A stretch of DNA of 64,000 nt, from assembly GCF_000172155.1 (NCBI RefSeq), contig NZ_ABIZ01000001.1, positions 7,535,105-7,599,104 of the forward strand, read 5' to 3'. The notes beneath the pieces were generated by a model. That model did no database searches. It was not told where the DNA came from and worked only from the letters and a program-made list of their open reading frames with translations. Shown here in pieces: positions 16,384 to 24,894 of the stretch; within the stretch, counting starts at the first letter, position 1, and each line of letters starts with the position of its first letter. Source of the DNA: Verrucomicrobium spinosum DSM 4136 = JCM 18804. Lineage in GTDB: Bacteria > Verrucomicrobiota > Verrucomicrobiia > Verrucomicrobiales > Verrucomicrobiaceae. Made by a program: the position numbers and the translations under genes.

Positions 16384-19300
16384 CGGAGAGGTTGCGGAAA
16401 TAAGCTTCGATCTCGCGGCGGTGTTTTTCTGGCACGCGATTCTGCACAGTTTGGGTGGTCACCCGGCCGGGAAGGCTGGCCATGAGGAGGTCCAGACGTT
16501 CGATGATGCCATCAAAGGCAGAGAGAGAAGGCACCACGGCATCCAGTTGGCTGGCCAGTCCGGTGATCGTCTCATCACCCAGACGTATTGCTTCCGCCGA
16601 GAAGCGATCAATGTCCGCCTTGGCACTGCCCGCACCAGATTTGCCCTCCCCTTCGCCTGGACCTTCACCGCTGCCTTGCCCCTTGCCGGGAGCTGGTGGG
16701 GTTGGTTTCCCGGCCTGGGCCAGGAGTTGTTCCGACGGAGCAGCACCCTCCCCCTTCTGAGCGGCCTTGTCGCGCAGGGCCTTGGCCTTCTCCCTTAGCT
16801 CGGTGAGTTGGGCGAGACGTGTGGCGTTCAGTCGCGCCGCCTCCGCATTCAGCACCTGGGCCATCTTCTCCAGCCGATTTGCAATGCCAGCCTCTCCTGT
16901 TGCGGCTTTGTCTTCATCGGGTTTGGTCCCTTGCCCGTTCCCACCTGCGTCACCGGGATCGCCCGGTTTATTTCCTACCCCTCCGGCAAGGGCTTTTAGA
17001 TCCTTGGCAAGTGCTTCGGTGCCGGCGCGGGCGCGAAGGGCAGCGAGCTCCGCCGCTCCCATGCCGGGGCCGGGACCTGCGCCCTTGCCACCCGGTGTCT
17101 TGCCGTTGCCACCATCACCTGGCGTCTGAGCCGGCTGGTTGCCGCCTGCGGCGGCGAGCGCCTCCAGGGCCTTGAGGATTTCATCGGCGAGCTCTGCATT
17201 CCGCGCCGCCTTTCCGGCCGCCTGTCGCCCGTCTTTACCCTCCGCCTCCCCCTGCGGGTTCTTCGCAAGTTCCGGGGTTCTCCCTTCTCCGCTCTTTTGG
17301 TTATTTCCTTTCCAAGATTCCCCGCCTTGAGAGGGCTCCCCCTCCCCTTCGCCTTTGCCACTGCCCTGACCCTGCCCTTGGGAGCCGGACTTCTGTGCAT
17401 CCGCCTGGGCCTTGGCGGCCATCTGCTTCAAGGTGTCGGCCAGCTTCTCCTCGATCATCGCGCGGATGAAGTCGGAGAGATCCCGCAACCGCTGCTCCGC
17501 ATCCGTCAGGAGTGGCAGCGCCGTGAGATGCTCCTTGGAGTGAAGGCGCTCGTCCGCATCCCGCATGAAGGTCTCCGCGGCCGCCATCAGCTTCAGCATG
17601 GGGTCGTTCTTCTGCGGGTGGGTTACGATGGAGGAGAACAGTTCACCCGCATCCGCCACAGCCACCTCCTGCTGCCGGCGGGAGGCCTCCAGGGTTGCGA
17701 TGGGCTTTGCCACCTCCTGCCCGATCTGCTCCCGGACGGTTCTTTCCTCTTCCGCCAGACGCTGGGCCTCGCGAGCCAGTTCTTCCAGGCTCTTGATTTC
17801 CATGTCCTCGCCTTCGTCCATCTCGCCGTCCTTGGCATCTCCAATCAACCAGATGAGATGCTTGCGGATCAGGAGCAGGGAGCTCAGGGCCCGGTCAGAT
17901 GACAGATGAGCCGGTTCAGCAAGGATGCGCGCGAGGTGGCGACCGGTCTCCGTCATCTGCGCCACAGCGGTGCCCAGCAGGGTCACATCATCCTGCGGGG
18001 CATTGGGCAGTTGCTGCCAGTTGGCGAGCAAGGCATTCGCCTTGAGGATCACGTCCTGCTGCTTCACGCCCGTCTCCTGGCACCTCGGCCCCACGCCATC
18101 GGCATTTTCATCCTTGGCCGCCTCCTTCACCATATGGCAGTCTGAGACCACGACCCGCTGGCCGCGAATGAGCTCATTCAGCTTCGCGATCTGCAACGGG
18201 GTGCCGTTGGGTGGACGCCCCTTGTTCAGCGCAGCCAGTTTTTTAAAGTCGCGAATGTCGATGCAACGCAGAGCGCTGACGCTGCGGGGACCGCCCCGCG
18301 GCTTGTGATCCAGCGCATAGGCGTACAGCTTGATGTTGTCGTTGATCGTCAGCGGTACGGTCTCCAGCATGGCGCGGGTGAGTTCCATCAGGTCGCGCTG
18401 GTCCCGCTCGGTGATGACCTTTTCCAGCGTCCACAAAGTCTGGCCTGCGGCCTCCATGATGAGTCCCACCTCCGCGACCCCAAAGTCATCACGCGCCCGG
18501 ATGCGCACGGGCAGCTCTGTCACGCACGTGGCCTGGAGGTCCTTCACCGGCTCCAGCAGCTCCACGGTGGGCAGCCGGTCTGCGAGCCCGACCACCTCAT
18601 AGCGCCAGGTGTCCAGCAGGACACCCGCTTTGTCGAAGACGTTCAGGACGCCGGAGTACTTGCCCAGCGGCGCCTTCCAGGAGGCCTGCACCGTTGCTCC
18701 GTCGCCGTGCGTGGAGATCGTTTGGGGCGCACTGGTGTCGGAGGCCAGCGTCCACTCCACCCGGTCCGGCGGAGTGTTAAACCTGAAACTCCACTCCAGG
18801 CGGCTGCCCTCCACCACGCTGGCATCGCCTCCGGGCCGCTCCTCGGCACTGAGCCCCGTGTAGTCTGGGAAGTGCACAGTGACCCTTGCCTCCTCCAGCC
18901 GCGGGATGGGGAGATACTTCACCGTGTGTGTCGGTGTCGAGCCATCGCCGGCGACCACGCGCACCTGGAAGTCCCCCGTCATGCCGGTGAGCACGGCGTC
19001 ATAGGTGTGCCCGTCTGCCAGGGTCGTCAGCGCGTGGGGCTGCCATTCCCTCGAATCCGCTGCCTGCACCAGCATCTGGGGTTCTGCATGCCGACCCGCA
19101 ACTGCGACGGCGAGACGCGGTGGATGCCGGTCATCATAGCGTGCCGGTGGTGACTCCCAGGCGACCGTGGTGTAAGTAGGCGCACCGAGAGGGAACAGAA
19201 TGCGGTGCAAGGCAGTCTGGAAATCCGGCGACTGCCGGGCCGCACCCAGCAGAGTGGCCACCAAGACGCCCCCTAGAGCAAGCCAAACCAGCAGACGCCC

Positions 19301-19747
19301 GGACGGCGCGAGAGCCTGCCACTTGCCACGACGCAGGCGCTCCTCTGCCTCGCCCAGCAAACGGGAGGACAGAATTCCCCGATCGCCGCCTGTGGGTGCA
19401 AGTACGCCTTTGCCCGACAGTTCCCAGGCGGTACGCAGGAGCTGACCGTCAGCCGGGTTCGTGGCCTCCATGGCCTTCACCACGGCCAGGGGATTCCGCC
19501 CCTTCCTGCCAACCAGCCAGCGTTGAAGCACAAGCAGCAACACTCCGGCAACGGTGATGCCAAGGAGCCACAGACGCTTCAGTTCTGGCCAGGCCGCCGT
19601 GAGATCCAAATATGCCAAGCCCATGATGGCGGCCACCCCCACCGCCAGCCCGGTCAGCAGGGCGGTCGAGCCATCAATCAGCCGGCGACGACGCACGACG
19701 GCGTGCACCGGTGACTCATCGAACCTAATCTGGGAGGGACGTTTCAT
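16358..19747 (-). CDS. DUF4175-like large membrane protein with glycine/lysine-rich tail
   Basis: About 1129 residues from the ATG at 19747, which overlaps the upstream stop by 4 bases (19744-19747). Three membrane helices lie in the first 190 residues (around 30-50, 60-80 and 150-170). An extracytoplasmic region with beta-rich Ig-like segments follows, then long charged coiled-coil stretches (EELAREAQRLAEEERTVREQ). At about 800-1060 there is a low-complexity Gly/Lys/Glu/Gln region with runs such as GQGQGSGKGEGEGEP. This is the layout of DUF4175-family proteins that accompany BatA/MoxR genes in PVC bacteria. It could tether operon products at the membrane; the function is not known. The repetitive DNA here is explained by the protein. 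Confidence 0.75.
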   Translation of the reverse strand: MKRPSQIRFDESPVHAVVRRRRLIDGSTALLTGLAVGVAAIMGLAYLDLTAAWPELKRLWLLGITVAGVLLLVLQRWLVGRKGRNPLAVVKAMEATNPADGQLLRTAWELSGKGVLAPTGGDRGILSSRLLGEAEERLRRGKWQALAPSGRLLVWLALGGVLVATLLGAARQSPDFQTALHRILFPLGAPTYTTVAWESPPARYDDRHPPRLAVAVAGRHAEPQMLVQAADSREWQPHALTTLADGHTYDAVLTGMTGDFQVRVVAGDGSTPTHTVKYLPIPRLEEARVTVHFPDYTGLSAEERPGGDASVVEGSRLEWSFRFNTPPDRVEWTLASDTSAPQTISTHGDGATVQASWKAPLGKYSGVLNVFDKAGVLLDTWRYEVVGLADRLPTVELLEPVKDLQATCVTELPVRIRARDDFGVAEVGLIMEAAGQTLWTLEKVITERDQRDLMELTRAMLETVPLTINDNIKLYAYALDHKPRGGPRSVSALRCIDIRDFKKLAALNKGRPPNGTPLQIAKLNELIRGQRVVVSDCHMVKEAAKDENADGVGPRCQETGVKQQDVILKANALLANWQQLPNAPQDDVTLLGTAVAQMTETGRHLARILAEPAHLSSDRALSSLLLIRKHLIWLIGDAKDGEMDEGEDMEIKSLEELAREAQRLAEEERTVREQIGQEVAKPIATLEASRRQQEVAVADAGELFSSIVTHPQKNDPMLKLMAAAETFMRDADERLHSKEHLTALPLLTDAEQRLRDLSDFIRAMIEEKLADTLKQMAAKAQADAQKSGSQGQGQGSGKGEGEGEPSQGGESWKGNNQKSGEGRTPELAKNPQGEAEGKDGRQAAGKAARNAELADEILKALEALAAAGGNQPAQTPGDGGNGKTPGGKGAGPGPGMGAAELAALRARAGTEALAKDLKALAGGVGNKPGDPGDAGGNGQGTKPDEDKAATGEAGIANRLEKMAQVLNAEAARLNATRLAQLTELREKAKALRDKAAQKGEGAAPSEQLLAQAGKPTPPAPGKGQGSGEGPGEGEGKSGAGSAKADIDRFSAEAIRLGDETITGLASQLDAVVPSLSAFDGIIERLDLLMASLPGRVTTQTVQNRVPEKHRREIEAYFRNLSDDFGNEPQ

Positions 19748-21696
19748 CGGGTGGATGAGGGGTGCGGACGGCGGGTGGCGACGAGGTTCTCCGCCATGAG
19801 GAGGAACAGGAGTGCCACCGCCACCCACGGCCAGAGTTCATGCCGCCAGGGGACGGATGCCTTTGCCAACGAAGGATCTTCCTGTGGAGTAGAAGCGGGA
19901 AGCGATGCGTCTGGAACACCAAAGGCCTGTCGCAGTGCGGTGATCTCGACACCATTCACCACAGACTCCGATGGAGCCGCAGCCACGATCTCCGTATTGC
20001 CTGTGGCATCGGCGTAGAGGCCGGGAGGGCGATCTTCATGAACACCGGGATAGCGAGGCTTCAGTTCAGGGCTGGCCCCCTCCGCCTGGGCCACATAGGT
20101 GAAGAGGCTCTTTACAAGTGGCACGAACAAGGGATCGCGCGGCAAATCCGTCCACTCCCGGGTCAAGGAATGAGCCAGCACGAGGATGCGGCCCTTAGAG
20201 GTGACGGCGGGCGTCTTCTCCAGCAGCAAGGCGTGTCCGCCATCCAGCGTTGCCAGCGCCTTCCAGCCCGATTCAACAGGGACGTCAAATCCATCCCGCC
20301 ACTCAGCCTCCCGGAGATCCCCGCCATCTTTGCCATCGTAAGGAGCCAGGATGGGATGCGTCCGTTCCCAGGTCGTCAACGTCCGTACGGGGCCGGCCTC
20401 CTCTGCCAAAGCTGGCATGCTGTCACCCCCAGCAGGACGGATGCCGGGAGGGAGGAGCCCTGCCGCTTCCAGAACAGCAGAAGCACCTCGGGTCCAGCGG
20501 GCATCGAGTGCAATCAGAACACCTCCACCCGTCTCCACATATTGTGCGAGGAGGCGCGCATCCGCCGTGGAGACCGCAGGCAGACCGCACAACGCCACCG
20601 CGGCCACTCCGGATAAATCCGTAGCTCCCTGGCGCGCGGAGAGTCCGTAAACGATCTCGGGCTGGAACGGGGTCTTCCCATGCGCCGCGCCAGAGGCCGT
20701 GAGCGCCTTGTCCACGAAGTAGGCCTGCCCTTCAAACGGCGTGTTGCCCGGGTTGCCATCCACCAGCAGGACCCGCCGGGGTTGGACCCACCGCACCGCG
20801 AAGGGACGCTCGTCATCCGCAGGCCAGTCGTCCCCGCCGCTGAGGGAGATAGTGCCCCGCACTTCATCACGAGGCGGCTTGAGTTTGAAGATGACCCGGT
20901 CTCCGCCCTCCGGCACGGTCTGCGTGATCGTGATGCCCTCCGCCTTCAAGGTCACGGCGCGGTCGGCCCCCGTGGGCAGGTGCACCTCGGCCTCGATCTC
21001 CATCTGCTCCATCACGTAAGGCGTGAGCAGGGTGACCTGACGCACGGCGGCGTTCTGCATCGAAGGCGACCGCAGGGCGTGCACTTCCAGCGACACTCCT
21101 GGAGGCCAGACTCGCGGAGGACTGGGCGGCACGTCTCCCTCCGCCAGATGCGCGATGAGCACCACTTTCCCAGACTGACCCGCTCCGCCGTCGCCAGCAC
21201 CAATCCGGTCCAGGGCCCAATTCATGGCCCGGGTCAAATCTGTGGGAGCCCCGGCACGAGGGGTCCATTCCCCGGCATCAGAGATCACCGCCACCTCATC
21301 CGAGAACTGGGCCAGCGTCAGTTTGCCGCCTTCGGCGACGTCTGCGGCGGCACGTTGGAAAAAATCCATCCCCGCTGTTTTCATCGCCCCGGTCACGCTG
21401 CCGGAGGCATCCAGCAGGATCACCGTCTCCGCCGGATCAGCCACCGCCTTGACGCTGGAGCTGAAGAAGGGCCGACAGAAGACCACGGCCAGCAGGATCA
21501 CGCAGAGAAGCCGCAGAAGCAGCAGGGGAATCTCCTCAAACCGCGACCGCCGCCGCCGCTCCTGCAACACCTCATTGAGAAACCGCAAACTGCCCACCGG
21601 AAGCTGCCGGTACTGCATGCGGCGACGCAGATGCACCCACAGCGGCACCGCCAACGCGGCTAGCGCCCAGAGGAATCCGGTGTTCAGGAGTGACAT
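19744..21696 (-). CDS. BatA-type vWA membrane protein, first gene of the MoxR operon
   Basis: 650 residues. The BatA N-terminal domain (TIGR02226-like) is clear: LLNTGFLWALAALAVPLWVH as helix 1, an Arg-rich loop (RRRMQYRQLPVGSLRFL, then QERRRRSRFEEIP) and helix 2 LLLLRLLCVILLAVVF. A vWA domain follows from about residue 90 with VILLDASGSVTG, an intact DxSxS metal site. A C-terminal helix (about 622-640) ends in a basic tail. It heads the operon: the downstream ATG overlaps its stop by 4 bases and nothing on this strand precedes it. With DUF58, MoxR and the second vWA protein it would form a membrane complex for folding or activating exported proteins. Confidence 0.9.
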   Translation of the reverse strand: MSLLNTGFLWALAALAVPLWVHLRRRMQYRQLPVGSLRFLNEVLQERRRRSRFEEIPLLLLRLLCVILLAVVFCRPFFSSSVKAVADPAETVILLDASGSVTGAMKTAGMDFFQRAAADVAEGGKLTLAQFSDEVAVISDAGEWTPRAGAPTDLTRAMNWALDRIGAGDGGAGQSGKVVLIAHLAEGDVPPSPPRVWPPGVSLEVHALRSPSMQNAAVRQVTLLTPYVMEQMEIEAEVHLPTGADRAVTLKAEGITITQTVPEGGDRVIFKLKPPRDEVRGTISLSGGDDWPADDERPFAVRWVQPRRVLLVDGNPGNTPFEGQAYFVDKALTASGAAHGKTPFQPEIVYGLSARQGATDLSGVAAVALCGLPAVSTADARLLAQYVETGGGVLIALDARWTRGASAVLEAAGLLPPGIRPAGGDSMPALAEEAGPVRTLTTWERTHPILAPYDGKDGGDLREAEWRDGFDVPVESGWKALATLDGGHALLLEKTPAVTSKGRILVLAHSLTREWTDLPRDPLFVPLVKSLFTYVAQAEGASPELKPRYPGVHEDRPPGLYADATGNTEIVAAAPSESVVNGVEITALRQAFGVPDASLPASTPQEDPSLAKASVPWRHELWPWVAVALLFLLMAENLVATRRPHPSSTR

Positions 21697-21873
21697 CTTG
21701 CGACATCATAGGTGAAAATTTCCGCCGCTGACAAGCAGGCATTTTCGGGCGTCGGGCTCGTTCGGGGGCGGGGGCGGCAGGAGATTGAGGCCATCGCCGG
21801 GGTGGACCTCCCCTTTGTCTGCCCAGATGCTGGCGGAGAATATTAGGAAACAACTCACGCTCCGGCAGGCGAA

Positions 21874-21906
21874 GGCGGCGTCGAGCCGCACGCACTCCAA
21901 GACGCT
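21874..21906 (-). repeat. Dispersed repeat, copy 1 (inverted partner of copy 2)
   Basis: This 33-base unit reads GGCGGCGTCGAG... to ...CCAAGACGCT and matches the complement of copy 2 at 30 of 33 positions by hand count. Copies 1 and 2 therefore face each other 81 bases apart. A third copy is at 43910-43975. Confidence 0.75.
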
Positions 21907-21987
21907 GGTGCGAAGCTCCTGGTACCAACTGGAAAGATATTCAAAAGAGATTGGACATCGATTGCTGCCTGACCTCCAAACACGCGA

Positions 21988-22050
21988 AGCGTCTTGGATT
22001 GTGTGCGGCTCGACGCCGCTTTGGTGGCTCTTGTGATGGGCTCGAGCCTC
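21988..22050 (+). repeat. Dispersed repeat, copy 2
   Basis: It starts AGCGTCTTGGATTGTGTGCG and continues through CTCGACGCCGCTTTGGTGG to CTTGTGAT and CTCGAG. Copy 3, 22 kb away, matches it over about 60 bases in inverted orientation, beyond the 33-base core shared with copy 1. The unit has a repeatable internal layout and no coding sense, so it looks like a REP- or MITE-like family of this genome. Confidence 0.75.
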
Positions 22051-22230
22051 TCAACAGCAGCAGCGGACCTGTCGAGCCGACTTCAGGAAATTACGCCCCC
22101 ATCTCCTGGGATAAACTCAAGCGCAGAGGGGGCCTCCTCTCCCGCTCCACCTAAGTTTTCACCTCGAAACAATTCCTCACCTCATCGGGAACATTTGCGC
22201 AGCATGATCTGCCAGTGGTACTTTACCTCC

Positions 22231-24852
22231 ATGCGATCTCCTGCATCGTTGGTAAGCCCGTCCCGCTTCGCGGAATCCCGACCTGCTTGGGCTCTGTCCC
22301 TGCTGCTCGCCCTCCTGCCCGGCACGGCAGCCCTGGCCGAGCTGGACAAGAACACCAACCAGCTCAGTGACGTCTGGGAGCTGCAGTTCAACGCCCAGGC
22401 GCTCACTGCGGGGCTGGACACGGATCACGACGGCTTTACCAATCTCCAGGAAGCGGCGGGCGGCACCAACCCCTTTGACGCCACGTCCCGGCCAGCCATC
22501 GGCATCGGGGCAGGACCAGGGAATGGCGCGGAGATCTCCTGGCAGTCATCCCCGGGCAAGCGGTACCGGATCGATGTCAGCAACACCCTGGCGCTCAATT
22601 CATGGCAGACCTTGCTGACCGTGGACGGCACGGGCGAGATCTTCGACCTGCCGATTTCCGTGGCACCAGGCTCTCAGTTTTTCCGGCTCAATGTCAGCGA
22701 CATCGATACTGACCTGGACGGTCTGAGCGACTGGGAGGAGCGGCAACTGGGGCTGGATCCACGCAGCAGCGCCTCGGAACGGCAAGCGACATCCGACTTC
22801 AGCCGGGTGAACACGGAGTGGACCGGCACCAGCGTGGTGACGGTGGGGCTGCTGGACGGTGAGATCAATGAAGACTGGCCGGACAAGGGGCTGGTGGCGA
22901 TCCGACGGACCGGCGGGCTCAAGCCCATCACCGTCAATCTCACGCTGACCGGCACCGCCACCCGTGATGCTGACTACACCTGCCCGGTGATCGGCAGCCA
23001 GGTGACGATCCCGTTGGGAGTACGAGAAGTGTGGGTGGAGTTCACGCCCCTGGAGGACTCGCAAACAGAAGGGGCGGAAACCATCATCCTCACGGCCACG
23101 AGCGGGACCGGCTACACCCTGGGGACCACCACCACTGCCACGGTGACACTGGCGGATGCCAGCACGCAGCCCAGCCCGAAAGCCGCCGCCCGTTTCCTCA
23201 TCCAAGCCGCCTTTGGCCCCGATTCCGATGGCGCAGATGCAGATGCCGTCCCAGAGAACGTGGAGGAAGTGATGGCACTGGGGTTTGAGGGCTGGATCGA
23301 TCAGCAGTTTGCGATGACGCCGGTGGGCAAGCTACAGCCGTATGTGGACTGGGCGGTTCCCAATGGGCAGGCGCTCGCACTGTATGGCAACTACAAGGAG
23401 TTCGCCTGGTGGGGGCGCGTCATGGGATCGCCCAAGCTCAGCCCCACCGCACCCGCCAGCCCGGCACAGCCCTACGATGCGCTGCGTCAGCGGGTGGCCT
23501 TTGCCCTCAGCGAAATCCTCGTGACCTCCGACCGGCCGGAACAGCTGGCGGTGGAGCAGCAGGGCATGGCCAACTACTACGACCTGATGGTGCAGCATGC
23601 CTTCGGCAACTACCAGGACCTGCTCTATGCCGTGGCCACGCATCCGGTCATGGGCATCTATTTGAGCCATCTGGGCAACCAGAAGGCAAACTCCGCGTTG
23701 CGCATCTACCCGGACGAAAACTTTGCGCGGGAGGTGATGCAGCTCTTCAGCATCGGCCTGTGGGAACTGAATCCCGACGGGACAAGGAAACTCGTCAACG
23801 ACAATCCGGTTCCCACCTACAACAATGGCGACATCACGGAGCTGGCGCGGGTGTTCACCGGCCTCTCCTTCGGCAACAACGCCAACTTCCAGCTTTATCC
23901 CCGTGACTTCACGGTTCCGATGAAGATGTGGGACCAGTACCACGACTGCGAAGCCAAGGTGCTTCTCGGAGGAATGCAACTGCCCGCCCGCACGCCCTCC
24001 AGCGGGAATGCCGGCACGGCCGGTCTGGCGGATGTCACAGCGGCGATTCAGAATCTCTTCAACCACCCCAACGTGGGCCCGTTCATCGGCCGCCAGCTCA
24101 TTCAACGCCTGGTTACCTCGAACCCCAGCCCCGGCTACGTGGGCAGGGTTTCCGCGGCCTTTGCTGACAACGGCAGCGGAGTGCGCGGTGACCTGAAGGC
24201 GGTGGTCAAGGCCATCCTGCTGGACCCGGAGGCGCGGGATCCCGCCGTGATGGACCTGCCCACCTGGGGCAGGCTGCGGGAGCCGCTGCTGAGGGTGGTT
24301 AACATGGCCCGCGCCTTCAACGCCGCCTCCACCTCCGGTCACTACCCGCTGGACCAGTTCAGCACAGACCACATGCAGGATCCCATGAACGCCCCCAGTG
24401 TGTTCAACTTTTTCCTGCCCAATCACAGTCCACCCGGCCCCATCACCCAGGAGGGGCTGGTGGCGCCGGAATTCCAGATCATCAACGCGAGCACCGCCAT
24501 CACCGGCCCCAATTACTTCTGGAACGCCATTGAGGGGAGCCTGCACCGCTACGGCAACGGCACCGCAGCCTACATCGTGAAGCTGCAGAACGATCCGGAG
24601 CTGGGCATGATTGTCCCCTCGAACCTCATCAACCAGGACACGCCTTCCGGCGCGGCTGCCATGGACCCCGATCCCTTGCTGCGGAGGCTGGATCTGGCCC
24701 TGACCGGGGGCACGCTGAGCGCCCGGCAGTTTCAGATCATCCGGGAGGCGATGATGCGCATCCCCACCAGCTCATGGCAGTGGCACCGTCAGCGGCTGCG
24801 GCTGGCGACTTACCTCATTGTCACCTCATCGGACTTCAACGTGCAGCGTTGA
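22231..24852 (+). CDS. DUF1800 protein 1 (with TSP3-like and Calx-beta modules)
   Basis: About 873 residues from the ATG at 22231, chosen because it gives a signal peptide (ESRPAWALSLLLALLPGTAA); an ATG at 22204 is also in frame. Calcium-binding thrombospondin type 3-like motifs occur near 45-60 (DTDHDGFTNLQE) and 155-170 (DTDLDGLSDWEE). A Calx-beta-like domain spans about 193-310 (GLVAIRRTGGLKPITVNLTL). The DUF1800 domain occupies about 318-870 with family motifs: AARFLIQAAFGP, LRQRVAFALSEILV, HPVMGIYLSHLGNQK, PDENFAREVMQLFSIGLW and NHPNVGPFIGRQLIQRLVTS. DUF1800 has no established function but is usually adjacent to DUF1501, as here (42 bases downstream). It is a predicted exported protein. 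Confidence 0.92.
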   Translation: MRSPASLVSPSRFAESRPAWALSLLLALLPGTAALAELDKNTNQLSDVWELQFNAQALTAGLDTDHDGFTNLQEAAGGTNPFDATSRPAIGIGAGPGNGAEISWQSSPGKRYRIDVSNTLALNSWQTLLTVDGTGEIFDLPISVAPGSQFFRLNVSDIDTDLDGLSDWEERQLGLDPRSSASERQATSDFSRVNTEWTGTSVVTVGLLDGEINEDWPDKGLVAIRRTGGLKPITVNLTLTGTATRDADYTCPVIGSQVTIPLGVREVWVEFTPLEDSQTEGAETIILTATSGTGYTLGTTTTATVTLADASTQPSPKAAARFLIQAAFGPDSDGADADAVPENVEEVMALGFEGWIDQQFAMTPVGKLQPYVDWAVPNGQALALYGNYKEFAWWGRVMGSPKLSPTAPASPAQPYDALRQRVAFALSEILVTSDRPEQLAVEQQGMANYYDLMVQHAFGNYQDLLYAVATHPVMGIYLSHLGNQKANSALRIYPDENFAREVMQLFSIGLWELNPDGTRKLVNDNPVPTYNNGDITELARVFTGLSFGNNANFQLYPRDFTVPMKMWDQYHDCEAKVLLGGMQLPARTPSSGNAGTAGLADVTAAIQNLFNHPNVGPFIGRQLIQRLVTSNPSPGYVGRVSAAFADNGSGVRGDLKAVVKAILLDPEARDPAVMDLPTWGRLREPLLRVVNMARAFNAASTSGHYPLDQFSTDHMQDPMNAPSVFNFFLPNHSPPGPITQEGLVAPEFQIINASTAITGPNYFWNAIEGSLHRYGNGTAAYIVKLQNDPELGMIVPSNLINQDTPSGAAAMDPDPLLRRLDLALTGGTLSARQFQIIREAMMRIPTSSWQWHRQRLRLATYLIVTSSDFNVQR

Positions 24853-24894
24853 TGCGCAGTGTGGCCGATCCATTCCCTTCTTCCATCCCCCTCC

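Larger units (their letters stand above)
21697..22230. other. Divergent intergenic region with dispersed repeat; no gene
   Basis: This 534-base gap lies between the MoxR operon and DUF1800 gene 1 and must hold both promoters. I see no convincing coding frame; short frames on both strands (for example around 21706-21900) only translate the repeat. The middle is occupied by the two inverted repeat copies listed separately. The region from 22070 to 22200 is pyrimidine-rich on the plus strand and may be the leader of the DUF1800 gene. Confidence 0.5.

Noticed and set aside
16750..17400. Low-complexity purine/pyrimidine DNA
   Set aside because: It encodes the Gly/Lys/Glu-rich tail of the DUF4175-like protein.
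23332..24546. 404-residue open frame on the minus strand
   Set aside because: Shadow of DUF1800 gene 1.
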